DNA from: Gigaspora rosea
Lineage: Eukaryota; Glomeromycota; Glomeromycetes; Diversisporales; Gigasporaceae
Length of the DNA stretch: 64,000 nt
Reading direction: 5' to 3'
NCBI GenBank assembly: GCA_003550325.1
Contig: QKWP01001078.1
Coordinates: 27,141 to 91,140, forward strand
Positions 54,859 to 64,000 of the stretch are shown here, piece by piece. A model generated the notes under the pieces. The model was given only the letters and a program-made list of their open reading frames with translations, was not told the DNA's origin and did no database searches. Numbering within the stretch: the first letter of the stretch is position 1; the number at the start of each line of letters is the position of its first letter. Both the position numbers and the translations under genes were made by a program.

Positions 54859-55904
54859 TATGTTACGGGAGTACAGTAAGGATGATCGATGATCGATCAA
54901 ATTAAGGCAGTGGTTAATTAAGTAACATCATGGCGCAGAAATATTCTGTAGTGACACCGGGTCTTGAAGTTCTTTTAGTATTGCTGGGATTTCTTGTGAT
55001 TAGTTCTTCTGTTGGTGGTCCAAATGTCGCTTAATTCTTCTAATGCTTTAATGTAATTGTTAATATTATTAACGATCATTATGTGATTAAGGGCGGAGCA
55101 GTATGCCTGGCAGTTGGGTCAAATGATTTGCAAATTTGACCAGAATTATGAATGATAGTTTTATTGATCATGTGATGTAAATCGCCGTGCTTTGTTTCTC
55201 CTTCGGCAGTCTGTACAGTGCCCATCCCTACTTGTCACTTATTTAGATATTTGATTGAATAATTGGGAAAATAATTTATCAGCTATAACTGGTTACTTAA
55301 CAAAGTGGTCAACTGGCTATAAGTGATTAACCGATGACACTATCGAATTAGGAGAGCGTCAAATTAAGGGGCCGAGTTTAGTCAGCGATAGCAAACAAGA
55401 AAAGGAATACATAGGTTCTGATTTATAAATATGTGGAAAGGAGATTCAAAAGAAAGTGATACAAAAATAAATAAAAGTCTCAAGATACGATATAATAAGA
55501 ATTCACTTTATTATAAAAAAGGAATTATTACGATAATGCCTAATGCTTTTCTGAAGATACATGAAGAATGTTACATCGGGCTTATATACAAGTTTGATAT
55601 ACATAAACAACCAAACTATCCAATTGTAAGATCAGCTTCCTTCTGAAATTACTAATCTTTAATTCCTTGAACACCAATGAACTTCCCCTTACATTACTAT
55701 TAGCATTAAGATATTGCACCCAAAACATTTATCTTAATATCTGCTTTACTAACTCTTAATCGGGCTAGCAAATTTGCTATAATATATAAAGGCTTTAATT
55801 GTTCAACCGATGCTTAGTATGTCCATTCCCAATTCACTTTTATGCATCACAGAATCATGTAGTATAGAATTCAGGTATAGTAATTAAATATATATATAGA
55901 AGGA
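54859..55904. other. stretch without a supported gene
   Basis: A 71-residue plus frame at 55431 ('MWKGDSKESDTKINKSLK') is Lys-rich and has no family signal. I do not call it. Otherwise nothing is seen. Confidence 0.35.
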
Positions 55905-56477
55905 CATAAGGTAAAATGGGTATTGTGGCAAATTGTACTATCTTGTGATACAACGACCAGAATTGAATAATTTTTATACCATTCGATTCGTCTCAATGAG
56001 ATGAATCAAATAGTGGTTAGATCATTGAATTCTGATCACTTGACCACAAGATAATGATAATTATGTACGTACAACACACTTTTTGTCATAATACTCTCAA
56101 AATTATTTTTGTATCGTAGTGTGTTATACATAATCGTTAATATCTTGTGATCCAGTGATCAGAATTGGTTGATCTAACCACTATTCGATTCATCTCATTG
56201 AGACAAATCGAATGTTATAAAATTATTCAATTCTGGTTATTGTATCATGATGTTATAAGTCAAATTCACCACAATACCCCACCTCATTTAAAATCTTTAC
56301 TTTAGTTTGTCTACCTTTGAATGATTATATCATTTGACTAGTGATTAGAATTTAATGATCTTTATACCATTAGATTCATCTTTGTGAGATGAGTTAGTTG
56401 ATATCAAAATCATTCAATTCTGTTAGATAATTCACATAATATTATCAATCAAAGTCGCTTCGCCCTTTTACCTTATA
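55905..56477. mobile_element. palindromic MITE complex with ATAAGGTAAAA ends
   Basis: The outer ends CATAAGGTAAAATGGG and GCCCTTTTACCTTATATG are inverted. Inside, 55918-56280 is a 363-bp palindrome (GGGTATTGTGGCAAATT ... AATTCACCACAATACCCC) with arms of ~150 bp. Each arm carries the sub-palindrome ATTCGATTCGTCTCAATGAG, and a further half copy follows at 56340-56450. No coding capacity. Confidence 0.7.
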
Positions 56478-56542
56478 TGAAAATCAGGAGTACTATAGAT
56501 AGGTAAGAAAGATCTATACAGTATATGGTAATAATGCAGGAT

Positions 56543-56862
56543 AAACAAATTAGGAAAGGGACAAGAATGAAATTAGTAACAAGGTGGGATGATGTAAAGA
56601 TGATTGGAAGTATGATCAATTAATTATTATGTAAGGAAAAATGTATTTTTATTTATTATTATAGGCATTATTGCTATGATTTTTATTATAGTAACACAAT
56701 AATGACCAACTGATGACTGATCATGACTAAACACATCCTAGTAATAACGAAGGGTGAGTATAGAAAAACAAATTAGAAAAGGACGAATAATGAAAATAAA
56801 GATAAGGTAGAATGATAAAAAGATGATTAGAGGTACGATTAATTTAATAATATATAAGGATA
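56543..56862. repeat. ~100-bp direct repeat with a small insert
   Basis: 56543-56642 and 56765-56860 are diverged direct copies (AAACAAATTAGGAAAGGGAC / AAACAAATTAGAAAAGGAC ... TATxTAAGGA). After the second copy, 56864-56975 looks like a tiny inverted-repeat unit (GATTGTACCTGGG ... AAAAGGTACAATC). Confidence 0.55.
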
Positions 56863-57297
56863 GTGATTGTACCTGGGTAGAACTTCCAATTGTGTGAAAT
56901 AGTAATTTATCCAGATATCCAGGTAATTTAATAGTATCAAGGTAGAGGTTTTCCCAAAAGGTACAATCTCTATATAAGGAAAAATAATTATCATAGTAAA
57001 ATAAATTAATATCATGATATTATGATAGTAACATCTGACTCAAGAGCCTGATACATAGTTTTATTCATATTATACTATATAGTTGAAAAAAACTAATTAA
57101 AAACATAGCACACTCAGCAAGGTCCAGAATGGATCTACCTACTAGTTTCTCTGGATATTTAATCATAAAGCTTCTTACACACTTCTGTACAGCACATAAG
57201 AGAACTCTTAATAATACTAACAGAGTTTATATTATTGTATTATTTACTTTTGTGTGTTTAATCAATAACTGGTCAAAGAAATTAAACCCACCTGACT

Positions 57298-58001
57298 AGG
57301 ACCCAAAATATACATAGATAGGTCAGGTTAATTATAGTATTACTAAAAAAGAAAAATCTGCAAAAAAACTTCAAGAATAACAAATAAATTACTATAAGAG
57401 GGCATCCATAAATAACATTATACAAGTGGGGGTTGAATGAACGATAACGTTTTCTCAATAAGTAGGGGGTCAAAAAAATATAAGTAATTTTTTTAGAAAA
57501 AATTGGCTAAAACTTGAACCAGTGGTCCAAATTTAATGATTTTGGTACCATTCGATTCGTCTCAGTAAGAGGAGTCGAATAGTACCAGTTTTATTTCATT
57601 TGGATTACTGTATCAATTTTTATTGGCCAATACTATTGGTTATTATGTTTTCTTATAAAATTACTAAAAAATCAATAGTTTTTTGTAGATAACTATTGAT
57701 CCAGTAATCCAAATGAAATAATTTTGGTATCATTGGATTCGTCTCACTGAGACGAATCGAATGGTACCTAAATCATCAAAATCGGACCACTGTGTCACAA
57801 TATATTCAAGTTTTTGGGAAATTTTTTATATAAACATACGGATTTTGAAAAATTTTTTTATATAGTAGAGTGGGGTCCAGTACTACTATGAGAGGGTACA
57901 TAACGTTATTTATGGATGCCCCCTAATAGAAAAGATTTGCATAAAAAACCTCAAAATAAGCAAACACATACCTGACCTATCTATGTATATTTTAGAATCC
58001 T
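57298..58001. mobile_element. AAATATACATAGATAGG MITE, complete copy with 8-bp duplication
   Basis: The flanks ACCTGACT (57290-57297) and ACCTGACT (58002-58009) form an 8-bp target duplication. The ends AGGACCCAAAATATACATAG and CTATGTATATTTTAGAATCC are inverted. The 704 bp include a nested 526-bp element, so the original MITE was ~175 bp, matching the 168-bp copy at 23656-23824. Confidence 0.88.
57398..57923. mobile_element. nested 526-bp element with GGGCATCCATAAATAAC ends
   Basis: The ends GAGGGCATCCATAAATAAC and GTTATTTATGGATGCCCCC are inverted, and TAA flanks both (57395-57397 and 57924-57926), a 3-bp duplication typical of PIF/Harbinger MITEs. Inside are two sub-palindromes ATTCGTCTCAxTGAGACGAAT (about 57550 and 57735), also found in the 55.9-56.5 kb complex. 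Confidence 0.85.
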
Positions 58002-58048
58002 ACCTGACTATATGTGCGTATGCATATCAATATATATATATGAACTAA

Positions 58049-58305
58049 AGCCATTTGAAGTTGATTCTTTGGTTAACATCACTTTTCTAGGACTCTCAGG
58101 AGGGAGGGATAAAATGAAACGAACATATGAAATGAAACATATAAAAATGAACAAAGGTGGCCAATTTTATTGGTTAATATAAATAAGATAACTGGTGAGA
58201 GTCATTTAGCGTTTTGATTGGCTATTCATTTTTGGTTAGAGGTGGGGAAGACTTCAACTGAAAGGGAGGGGGTGATGTTAACCAAAAAATTAACTTCAAA
58301 TGGCC
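58049..58305. mobile_element. 257-bp MITE with GCCATTTGAAGTTGATT ends, TAA duplication
   Basis: AGCCATTTGAAGTTGATT continues with GGTTAACATCAC, and both are inverted at the right end (GTGATGTTAACC, AACTTCAAATGGCC). TAA lies at 58046-58048 and 58306-58308. A PIF/Harbinger-type MITE is likely. Confidence 0.82.
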
Positions 58306-58309
58306 TAAT

Positions 58310-59412
58310 AATAGAATATTAAAGTCACAGGTCAATTATCCAATTTGTACACACCGCTTAACCCTCTAGTAAACTATACACTTCATACTTAGTACTATGT
58401 TCCTGGTACATGAATTACCAAGTATATTTATAGTTAATAGTAATGTTTAAGAAATTTATTTTCCTGTCTAAATATTGATAAAGTAATAAATATGTAATTC
58501 AGACTACGAAAGCTAATGCATAATAATAAGTACAATAAAGGTATTCTTACTGTATTTAATCAATTAATTAATAAAAAAGTTTATTATGACTTGTAAAAAT
58601 TAGTGTTTTTGATCAATAGTAATAATATATCACCTAATTAATCATGATTGTGATTATATTTATACTTGATACCATTTTTTAAGTCTGCTTCATTTTTTCT
58701 TTAACTGTATCAATATGTCATTATAATACATTAATGATAATATTTTATTATAAATGGTAAACAATGTGCTGAAATATCACAATAATAATCAATCATCAAG
58801 TAATAATTATCACTACTAATTAGTAAATCAAAAGCAGATTATACTTGATCAAGTTAAAAGCAATTAATCATTTTATAATCTTCACACCATATTATTAGTG
58901 TTATTGATACATCAGCAAATTTAATAGGGCGAAATATAGCGCAATAATTTACGAAGTATAATAACAACACAATATTATGTAATAACTTTCGCAATATAGC
59001 AAAATATAAAATTACGAAATATTATGTAAGATTATTACGCAATATTATGCAAGAAATTACGCAATATAATGTAGAATAATTTAAAATAATTCGAAATCGA
59101 TTGAGATAAATAACTATGAACAAAGAGTACAAAATAATTCGAAATAATTTGAATTATAATAAAATGGATTAATTTAATTAAAAATATTTAAAAATAAAGA
59201 GCTAATATTTTTAAACGTCAATATCAAAAATGAAATAGATAGAGATAAATTACTATGAACTATGAGTGCAAAATAATTCAAAATAATTCGAATTATTTTA
59301 AAAGATTTGAAATAATTAAAAATAATGTAAATTATAGGCCTAAAATTTTAAACGTCCATATTAATTAACTTAGTTCGAATAAATATGAATCTAATTAAAT
59401 GAAAGTTTAATA
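58310..59412. other. AT-rich region rich in AATTCGAAATAATTCG words
   Basis: No gene. From about 58930 the DNA is filled with AATTCGAAAT and CGCAATATTA variants, a word usage that continues through 61.6 kb. This may be ancient tandem-repeat DNA flanking the gene at 60646. Confidence 0.4.
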
Positions 59413-60190
59413 TGATTCTACGTAACAATCGAATAATGCGAAATAAGCATGTTTGAGAAATTTACTATAAATGGACTTAGTTTTTTTAATGCGAATTAAT
59501 TCAAATAAAAGTTGTTCGCATTCCTAAATACAGTATAGTAAAGAAAGTTTAAAAGAGTAATAGTTTGATAGGGGCTAAATTTTTTAAGGTAATTGAATTA
59601 TGCGCATAGTTCTTAATAATATATTACCTTAGATCGATACATGTAGTTTAAAAAATCCAATAAAGCTTCTATGATTCTACGTAACAATCGAATAATGCGA
59701 AAATAAATGGCTTTTTTAATGCGGATTAATTTAAATAAATCTTTTCGTATTCCTAAATATAGTAATAGTTTAATAGGGGCTAAAATTTTTAATGTAAGTA
59801 TTATTGCGCATTGTTCTAAATTATAATAAATCACCTTAGAACTAATACATGTAGTTTATGATTCTACGTAATGCGAAATATGCATGTTTGTGAAATTTAC
59901 TATAAATGGAATACAATTGATTTAAGTCGGAATAATTCAAATTGATGTAGCTTTATTACTAAATATAGTATTTAAGGTAATCAGATTAATTCACATTGTT
60001 CTAACTGATACAGATACATTTCGGGAGGTATTAAATTTATCAATTGAGTACGTCGGCATTTAAAATGAAATAGGTCAAATGTATTTAATATATATATAGT
60101 AATGTAAGTTTAAAAGGGTAATAGTTTGATAGGGGCTAATATATTTAAGGTAATCGGATTAATTCGCATTGTTCTAACTTATAATTTTGA
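59413..60190. repeat. diverged tandem duplication, four partial units of ~170-250 bp
   Basis: ATGATTCTACGTAACAATCG starts units near 59413, 59670 and 59850. The words ATAGTTTGATAGGGGCTAA and GCGCATTGTTCTAA recur within each, and a fourth partial unit is at 60100-60190. It lies upstream of the spliced gene and may hold its promoter. Confidence 0.65.
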
Positions 60191-60645
60191 TATAATTAAA
60201 TAAAGATTAAAATTTCGAATTTATTACAAAGATCTATATTTTTAGAATTAAATTGCAAATGAATGTATAAAAAATTGATTACTTTAGATAATGCGAACGT
60301 TATTAAATATTTTCTTTAATTAATATCAATATAATTCGAATTAATTTGAGTGCATTAGAATCTTTTCAAAAAAATTTAAATAAACCGACATTCGCTCTCA
60401 TGATTTTCATTTTTTTCTGATCAAATTCATTTCGATACCTTGATAATTCAATCTTTACGCTTAAACACTTTTACATTTATACATTTCAATCTTCTTAATT
60501 TCATTACTTTTAAATCGTTATCAATTTACCTTTATTTTTTAATTCATTTCGCATTATTCATATTATTTAATATCATATATTTATTTCATTTTTTCATTTA
60601 TTTTATTTTATACTTTATTTTATATCCTTTATTTTATCTTATCAA

Positions 60646-62152
60646 ATGGCTTCTTCTTCAAAATCGCAAGCGGGAAAACATGAGCAACTTGTCGCTGGTC
60701 GGCGTGTGGCTTTTAAAAAAATGACTGCTATTAGGCCTGCATCTCAGTTAGATACTGAGCGGGAAAGTGCGCCTTTAGTAGAAACAATTAGCACTCTATC
60801 ACATCTTACTCCAAGACCTCTTGATGGTTAAAATTAAAAAATAAATTTGTTTATTTCGTTAATTTACTAGTTATAGTATTTTTAATTTAATATTTTATTT
60901 AAAATAATTTAAGATCAAATAACTTTGGCTGCTATTATGGATAAACTCAATGAGCTATCCGAACATGTTTTAAAAATTGACCGAAAACTTTCAGCTCTGG
61001 ACAGTCGAGTTTCGGAAGGTCTACAATTAAAAGAAGAGACAAATTTTATTAAAGTAATTATTATTTTTATATATTAATGTTTATATTATTTTATTTTAAG
61101 CTAATTATATTAAATTTAATTATAGCAAACTTGTTCGGCAGTTGCTAAATCTCTTATCACGTCTAATATCTATCCAACTAATGAAGAATTAAAAGATGCG
61201 ATGGAGGAGTACCTTGAAGATAATGAACCTGAATTTTACAAATCAAAGGAAGATAAAGATTGGAATACTTATTATGAAGCATATCTTGCGAGTCCTGTAA
61301 TTGTTTTAATTATTTCGAATTATATCGCATTTTTTTAAATTATTTCTCTATCCTTTATTATAATCTTTCATTATTTCGTTAAATTTGTATTTTAATTTTC
61401 TTAACTAATTCGATTTATTTAGCTTAAAATTAATTACACTTAATTCATGTTTATGACAATCTTACTTATTCGTTAAATTTGTATTTTATTTTCTTAACTA
61501 TTTCGAATTATTTCGCATTAATTTAATTACACTTAATATTTGTTTATTATAATCTTTTATTATTTCGTTAAATTTGTATTTTAATTTTCTTAACTATTTC
61601 GATTTATTTCGCATAAATTTAATTAGCTTAATATTTTTCTATAAGTTTGTTTCTTGTTAAAATTTTTTTTTTTTGCTTTTATTACATTTACATTACTGTC
61701 GTTTTTTAAAATTTTAATTATTGTTACCATACTCAATCTAATTCGAACTAATTCGACTATTTTTAATTTATTTGAATAACATCTATTAGCTTTTAGCAGC
61801 ACATCGTTCGTGCAGAAGTCGACTTACCACGTCTATTAAAGCTGCGCTTTTTTCTGTTTATGGCGAATCTTTATTAGATCATATTACCACAAAAGCAACT
61901 CCCACACAAATGGATGTATGGAAATAATCTTCTAAAACAGCTGCAGCATATCAGAAGCTATTAAGACCACTTGATGATAGTTCAGAAGATACCTACTTCG
62001 ACCGAATTTTGGAAAAAGTATAGTCAAATACTACACCAAATAACAATCAATTGGCATACACATTAACCGTATGCCAAATTATGTTGAATCATAATTTTGA
62101 CAAGTTGGTTATGGATGATGTAGTTAAGAAAAAAAGACTGGAGAGAAATGTT
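60646..62152 (+). pseudogene. unrecognised spliced gene, four exons, two in-frame stops
   Basis: Four exons join in frame with GT-AG introns: 60646-60826, 60914-61053, 61126-61296 and 61790-62152. Donors are GTTAAA, GTAATT, GTAATT and GTAAGT; acceptors are TTTAAG, TTATAG and ATTAG. Exon 1 begins 'MASSSKSQAGKHEQ' with Lys/Arg-rich sequence. Exon 2, 'LNELSEHVLKIDRKLSALDS', reads as a coiled coil. Exon 3 is acidic ('EELKDAMEEYLEDNEPEFYK'). Exon 4 has 'AHRSCRSRLTTSIKAALFSV' and 'NQLAYTLTVCQIMLN'. All phases agree across about 285 codons, which is strong evidence that this was a gene. TAA at 61925-61927 and TAG at 62021-62023 interrupt exon 4, although sense continues past both. The GTAAGT at 62153 implies at least one more exon downstream. 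I do not know the family. A nuclear or chromatin-associated protein or an element-encoded protein are both possible. Confidence 0.6.
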
Positions 62153-62372
62153 GTAAGTAATATATAATTAAATATATTTATTTAATTTAAACTTTTTAAA
62201 ATAATTCGAACTAATAATCAGATTACCTGATAAAAACCTTTCTCCCCTAATTCGATATTTATAAATGAACCTAACCATTATCTTAATAAGACAAATGTCG
62301 GGGCTGAAGCTGGAAATGGCTGAAGCTGGCAATCACATGATAATCTGATAATCATTCTGATGATTATCTACT

Positions 62373-62427
62373 TCGGCTTGATCGTCGGCTTGATCGTCGG
62401 CCTGAGCGTCAGCTTGAGCGTTGGCGG
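62373..62427. repeat. 12-bp tandem GTCGGCTTGATC
   Basis: About 4.5 copies with variants (GTCGGCCTGAGC, GTCAGCTTGAGC). GC-rich against the local background. The nearby GGCTGAAGCTGGAAATGGCT is also a short duplication. Confidence 0.8.
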
Positions 62428-62689
62428 CTGCATATTGTTTCACATTATTAACCTATTTATGACGCTTAATACAAAGCCACAAATAATAACCGTCTCCCAC
62501 CCTTAAAAAAAATAGTAGCCCTAGTGGTTCTTTTAGATTTTACTATTGTAATATTCTGAAAGAACTACTAGCTCTACTGATCTTTTTTATTGGCTTTCAT
62601 AAAGACTATTTTTTTAAATGTTCAAGATAGCGTTATGGTGAAATTTCATCAAAATCTTGAAAGGAGCGAAAATTTAGGGTTACAGGCTT

Positions 62690-64000
62690 CTATATAAAAG
62701 AAGTGCTATATTTTTTGGGGGTTATAATGATTTAAAGACCTTACTATAAACAAAAAAAAGGGTTAGTTTTAATTTTCGTGGTTCTTTTAGTTTTCGTAAC
62801 CACACACTTGAATTTACCGTAGTGAACCTAACAAAATTCAAATGCAAGAAGAAGAGTAGGTTAGTAGGCGGTATCAGTTTTAGTTATTTCAATAGCATAC
62901 TTAGCTTAAACATGTTATAGGGACTTGAATCTGAGGTTCAAGCTCTAAGAAAGAAAAAAGGTTAGTGGCTATTAGTTTTTGTATTTTTTTTTCATTTAGT
63001 TTTCGCAACAACGTACTTACTCTGAACTTCTTACAGAAAAAAATAGTAGTTTTTTAGTTTTTTAGTTTTCATATTTAATGGCATGATTTACAACACAAGA
63101 AACTAAATTGGCCGTGGTTCTTTTAGTTTTCATAAGTGTATATACCTTGGGCTTATTACAGAAAACCTGAATACAAGAATCAGGATGCTAAGCTTAAAGA
63201 AAAAAAAATGGTTTGTATTTTTGCTATTGGTTTTTCATGATTCTTTTACTTTTTATAATACATACTCACCTTGAACTTTATTACAGAGAACCTGAACGAA
63301 GAAGTCTAGGTGCCAAGCATAATGAAAAAAAGTATATGTCTATTAGCTTTAGTGGTTCTTTTAGTTCTTATTAATGGTATCTTACTTTGAATTTATTATA
63401 GGGAACCCAAGAAAGTGAATTTCAAAGTGCCAGGGAACATAAATTCAAGTGCAAGCAAAAAAAAAGTTTGTTTTTTGGCTATTAGTTTTCGTAGTTTTTA
63501 GTTTTCATAGCTGCACTTATCTTGAACTTTTAACAGCGTTTCTGAACGTGAGGAATTCAAATGCCAAGCAAAAAAAAAAAAGTATAACATTTTGACTATT
63601 AGCATTCGTGGTTCTTTTATTTTCATAATCATGTACTTATCTTGAACTTATTATTACAGAAAGCCTGAACGTGAGGAATTCAAGTGCCAATTAAAAAAAA
63701 AGTTTGTATTCTATTTGCATTTGTGTGATTTTTAGTTTTCGTAACTATGTATTTATCTAAGCTTATTATTACAGAAAGCCTGTACGTGAAAAATTCAAGT
63801 GCCAAACAAAAAAAAGGTTTGTATTTCCATTGGCATTCGTGGTTCTTTTAATTTTCACAACCATGTATTTATCTTGAGCTTATTGTTACAGAAAGCCAAA
63901 ACTCAAGTGCAAAGCAAAAAAAAAAGTTTGTATTTCGACTATTAGCATTTGTAGTTCTTTAGTTTTCATAATCATGTACTTATCTTGAACTTATTATTAC
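62690..64000 (+). repeat. satellite of exon-plus-intron-like units (~112-135 bp), about 11 copies
   Basis: Each unit has a ~75-bp intron-like part (GTTTGTATTT ... CTTGAACTTATTATTACAG) and a ~40-bp exon-like part (AAGCCTGAACGTGAGGAATT, then CAAGTGCCAAGC and a run of A). ACAG or ATAG acceptor-like ends lie near 62919, 63037, 63161, 63286, 63401, 63536, 63659, 63774 and 63891. Units towards the right edge are more alike. The exon-like part is open in one frame as 'PEREEFKCQAKKK'. The array continues beyond the window. It follows the 4-exon gene, whose last donor at 62153 is unpaired. Splicing is not proved; a simple satellite that happens to hold TTACAG is the alternative. Confidence 0.7.

Noticed and set aside
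55431-55646. 71-residue Lys-rich plus frame
   Set aside because: No homologous pattern, no splice or promoter support, and composition expected of AT-rich non-coding DNA.

Overview
This window looks like nuclear DNA of an arbuscular mycorrhizal (Glomeromycotina) fungus such as Rhizophagus, Gigaspora or a relative. That is inference from content: very high A+T, short GT-AG introns, BTB/BACK and Crinkler-like protein families, and hAT-type transposon debris. It is not from a database match. I see no rRNA gene, intact tRNA, CRISPR array or bacterial-style operon. Almost all of the window is mobile-element and repeat DNA, and few genes look whole.

Layout. 0-4 kb: a worn Gag plus retropepsin block of an LTR-type element (+). 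3.7-7.0 kb: small unrecognised proteins, a short intact Crinkler-N/ubiquitin-like protein (6004-6246), poly(T)-loop-poly(A) mini-hairpins and a two-copy repeat whose modules change order. 7.2-11.45 kb (-): a broken replication module with a zinc finger, a family-B DNA polymerase palm, an SF1 helicase and an HNH/endonuclease-VII-like tail. 11.8-13.8 kb: direct duplications and an A-rich minisatellite. 14-20.2 kb: a decayed hAT copy with another element nested in it, a solo LTR, and several palindromic elements. 20.4-29 kb: a palindrome array, MITEs, a ~450-bp tandem repeat and the 5' end of an LTR-type element with a SAP-like motif (-). 29.8-30.5 kb: a tRNA-headed SINE with an 18-bp target duplication. 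31-35 kb: T-rich DNA and a protein remnant (-). 35-40 kb: a foldback, then a ~2-kb hAT element holding two nested TA-flanked elements, then a Tc1-like TIR element. 43.5-46 kb: a minisatellite and a dead hAT transposase. 46.1-48.2 kb: a tRNA-like SINE head and a foldback with minisatellite arms. 48.3-51.5 kb: three host gene remnants (Rab8/Sec4-like GTPase, BTB-BACK, C1-like cysteine-rich). 54-58.3 kb: an LTR-like block and nested MITEs. 59.4-64 kb: tandem repeats, an unrecognised four-exon gene with two stops, and a tandem array whose units each look like a small exon plus an intron.

The genes do not form a pathway. The clearest story is layered transposition: element in element, with target duplications that still show the order of events. 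The items most worth following up are the polymerase-helicase-nuclease module, the exon-intron-like satellite at the right edge, and the mini-hairpins that also sit inside reading frames.
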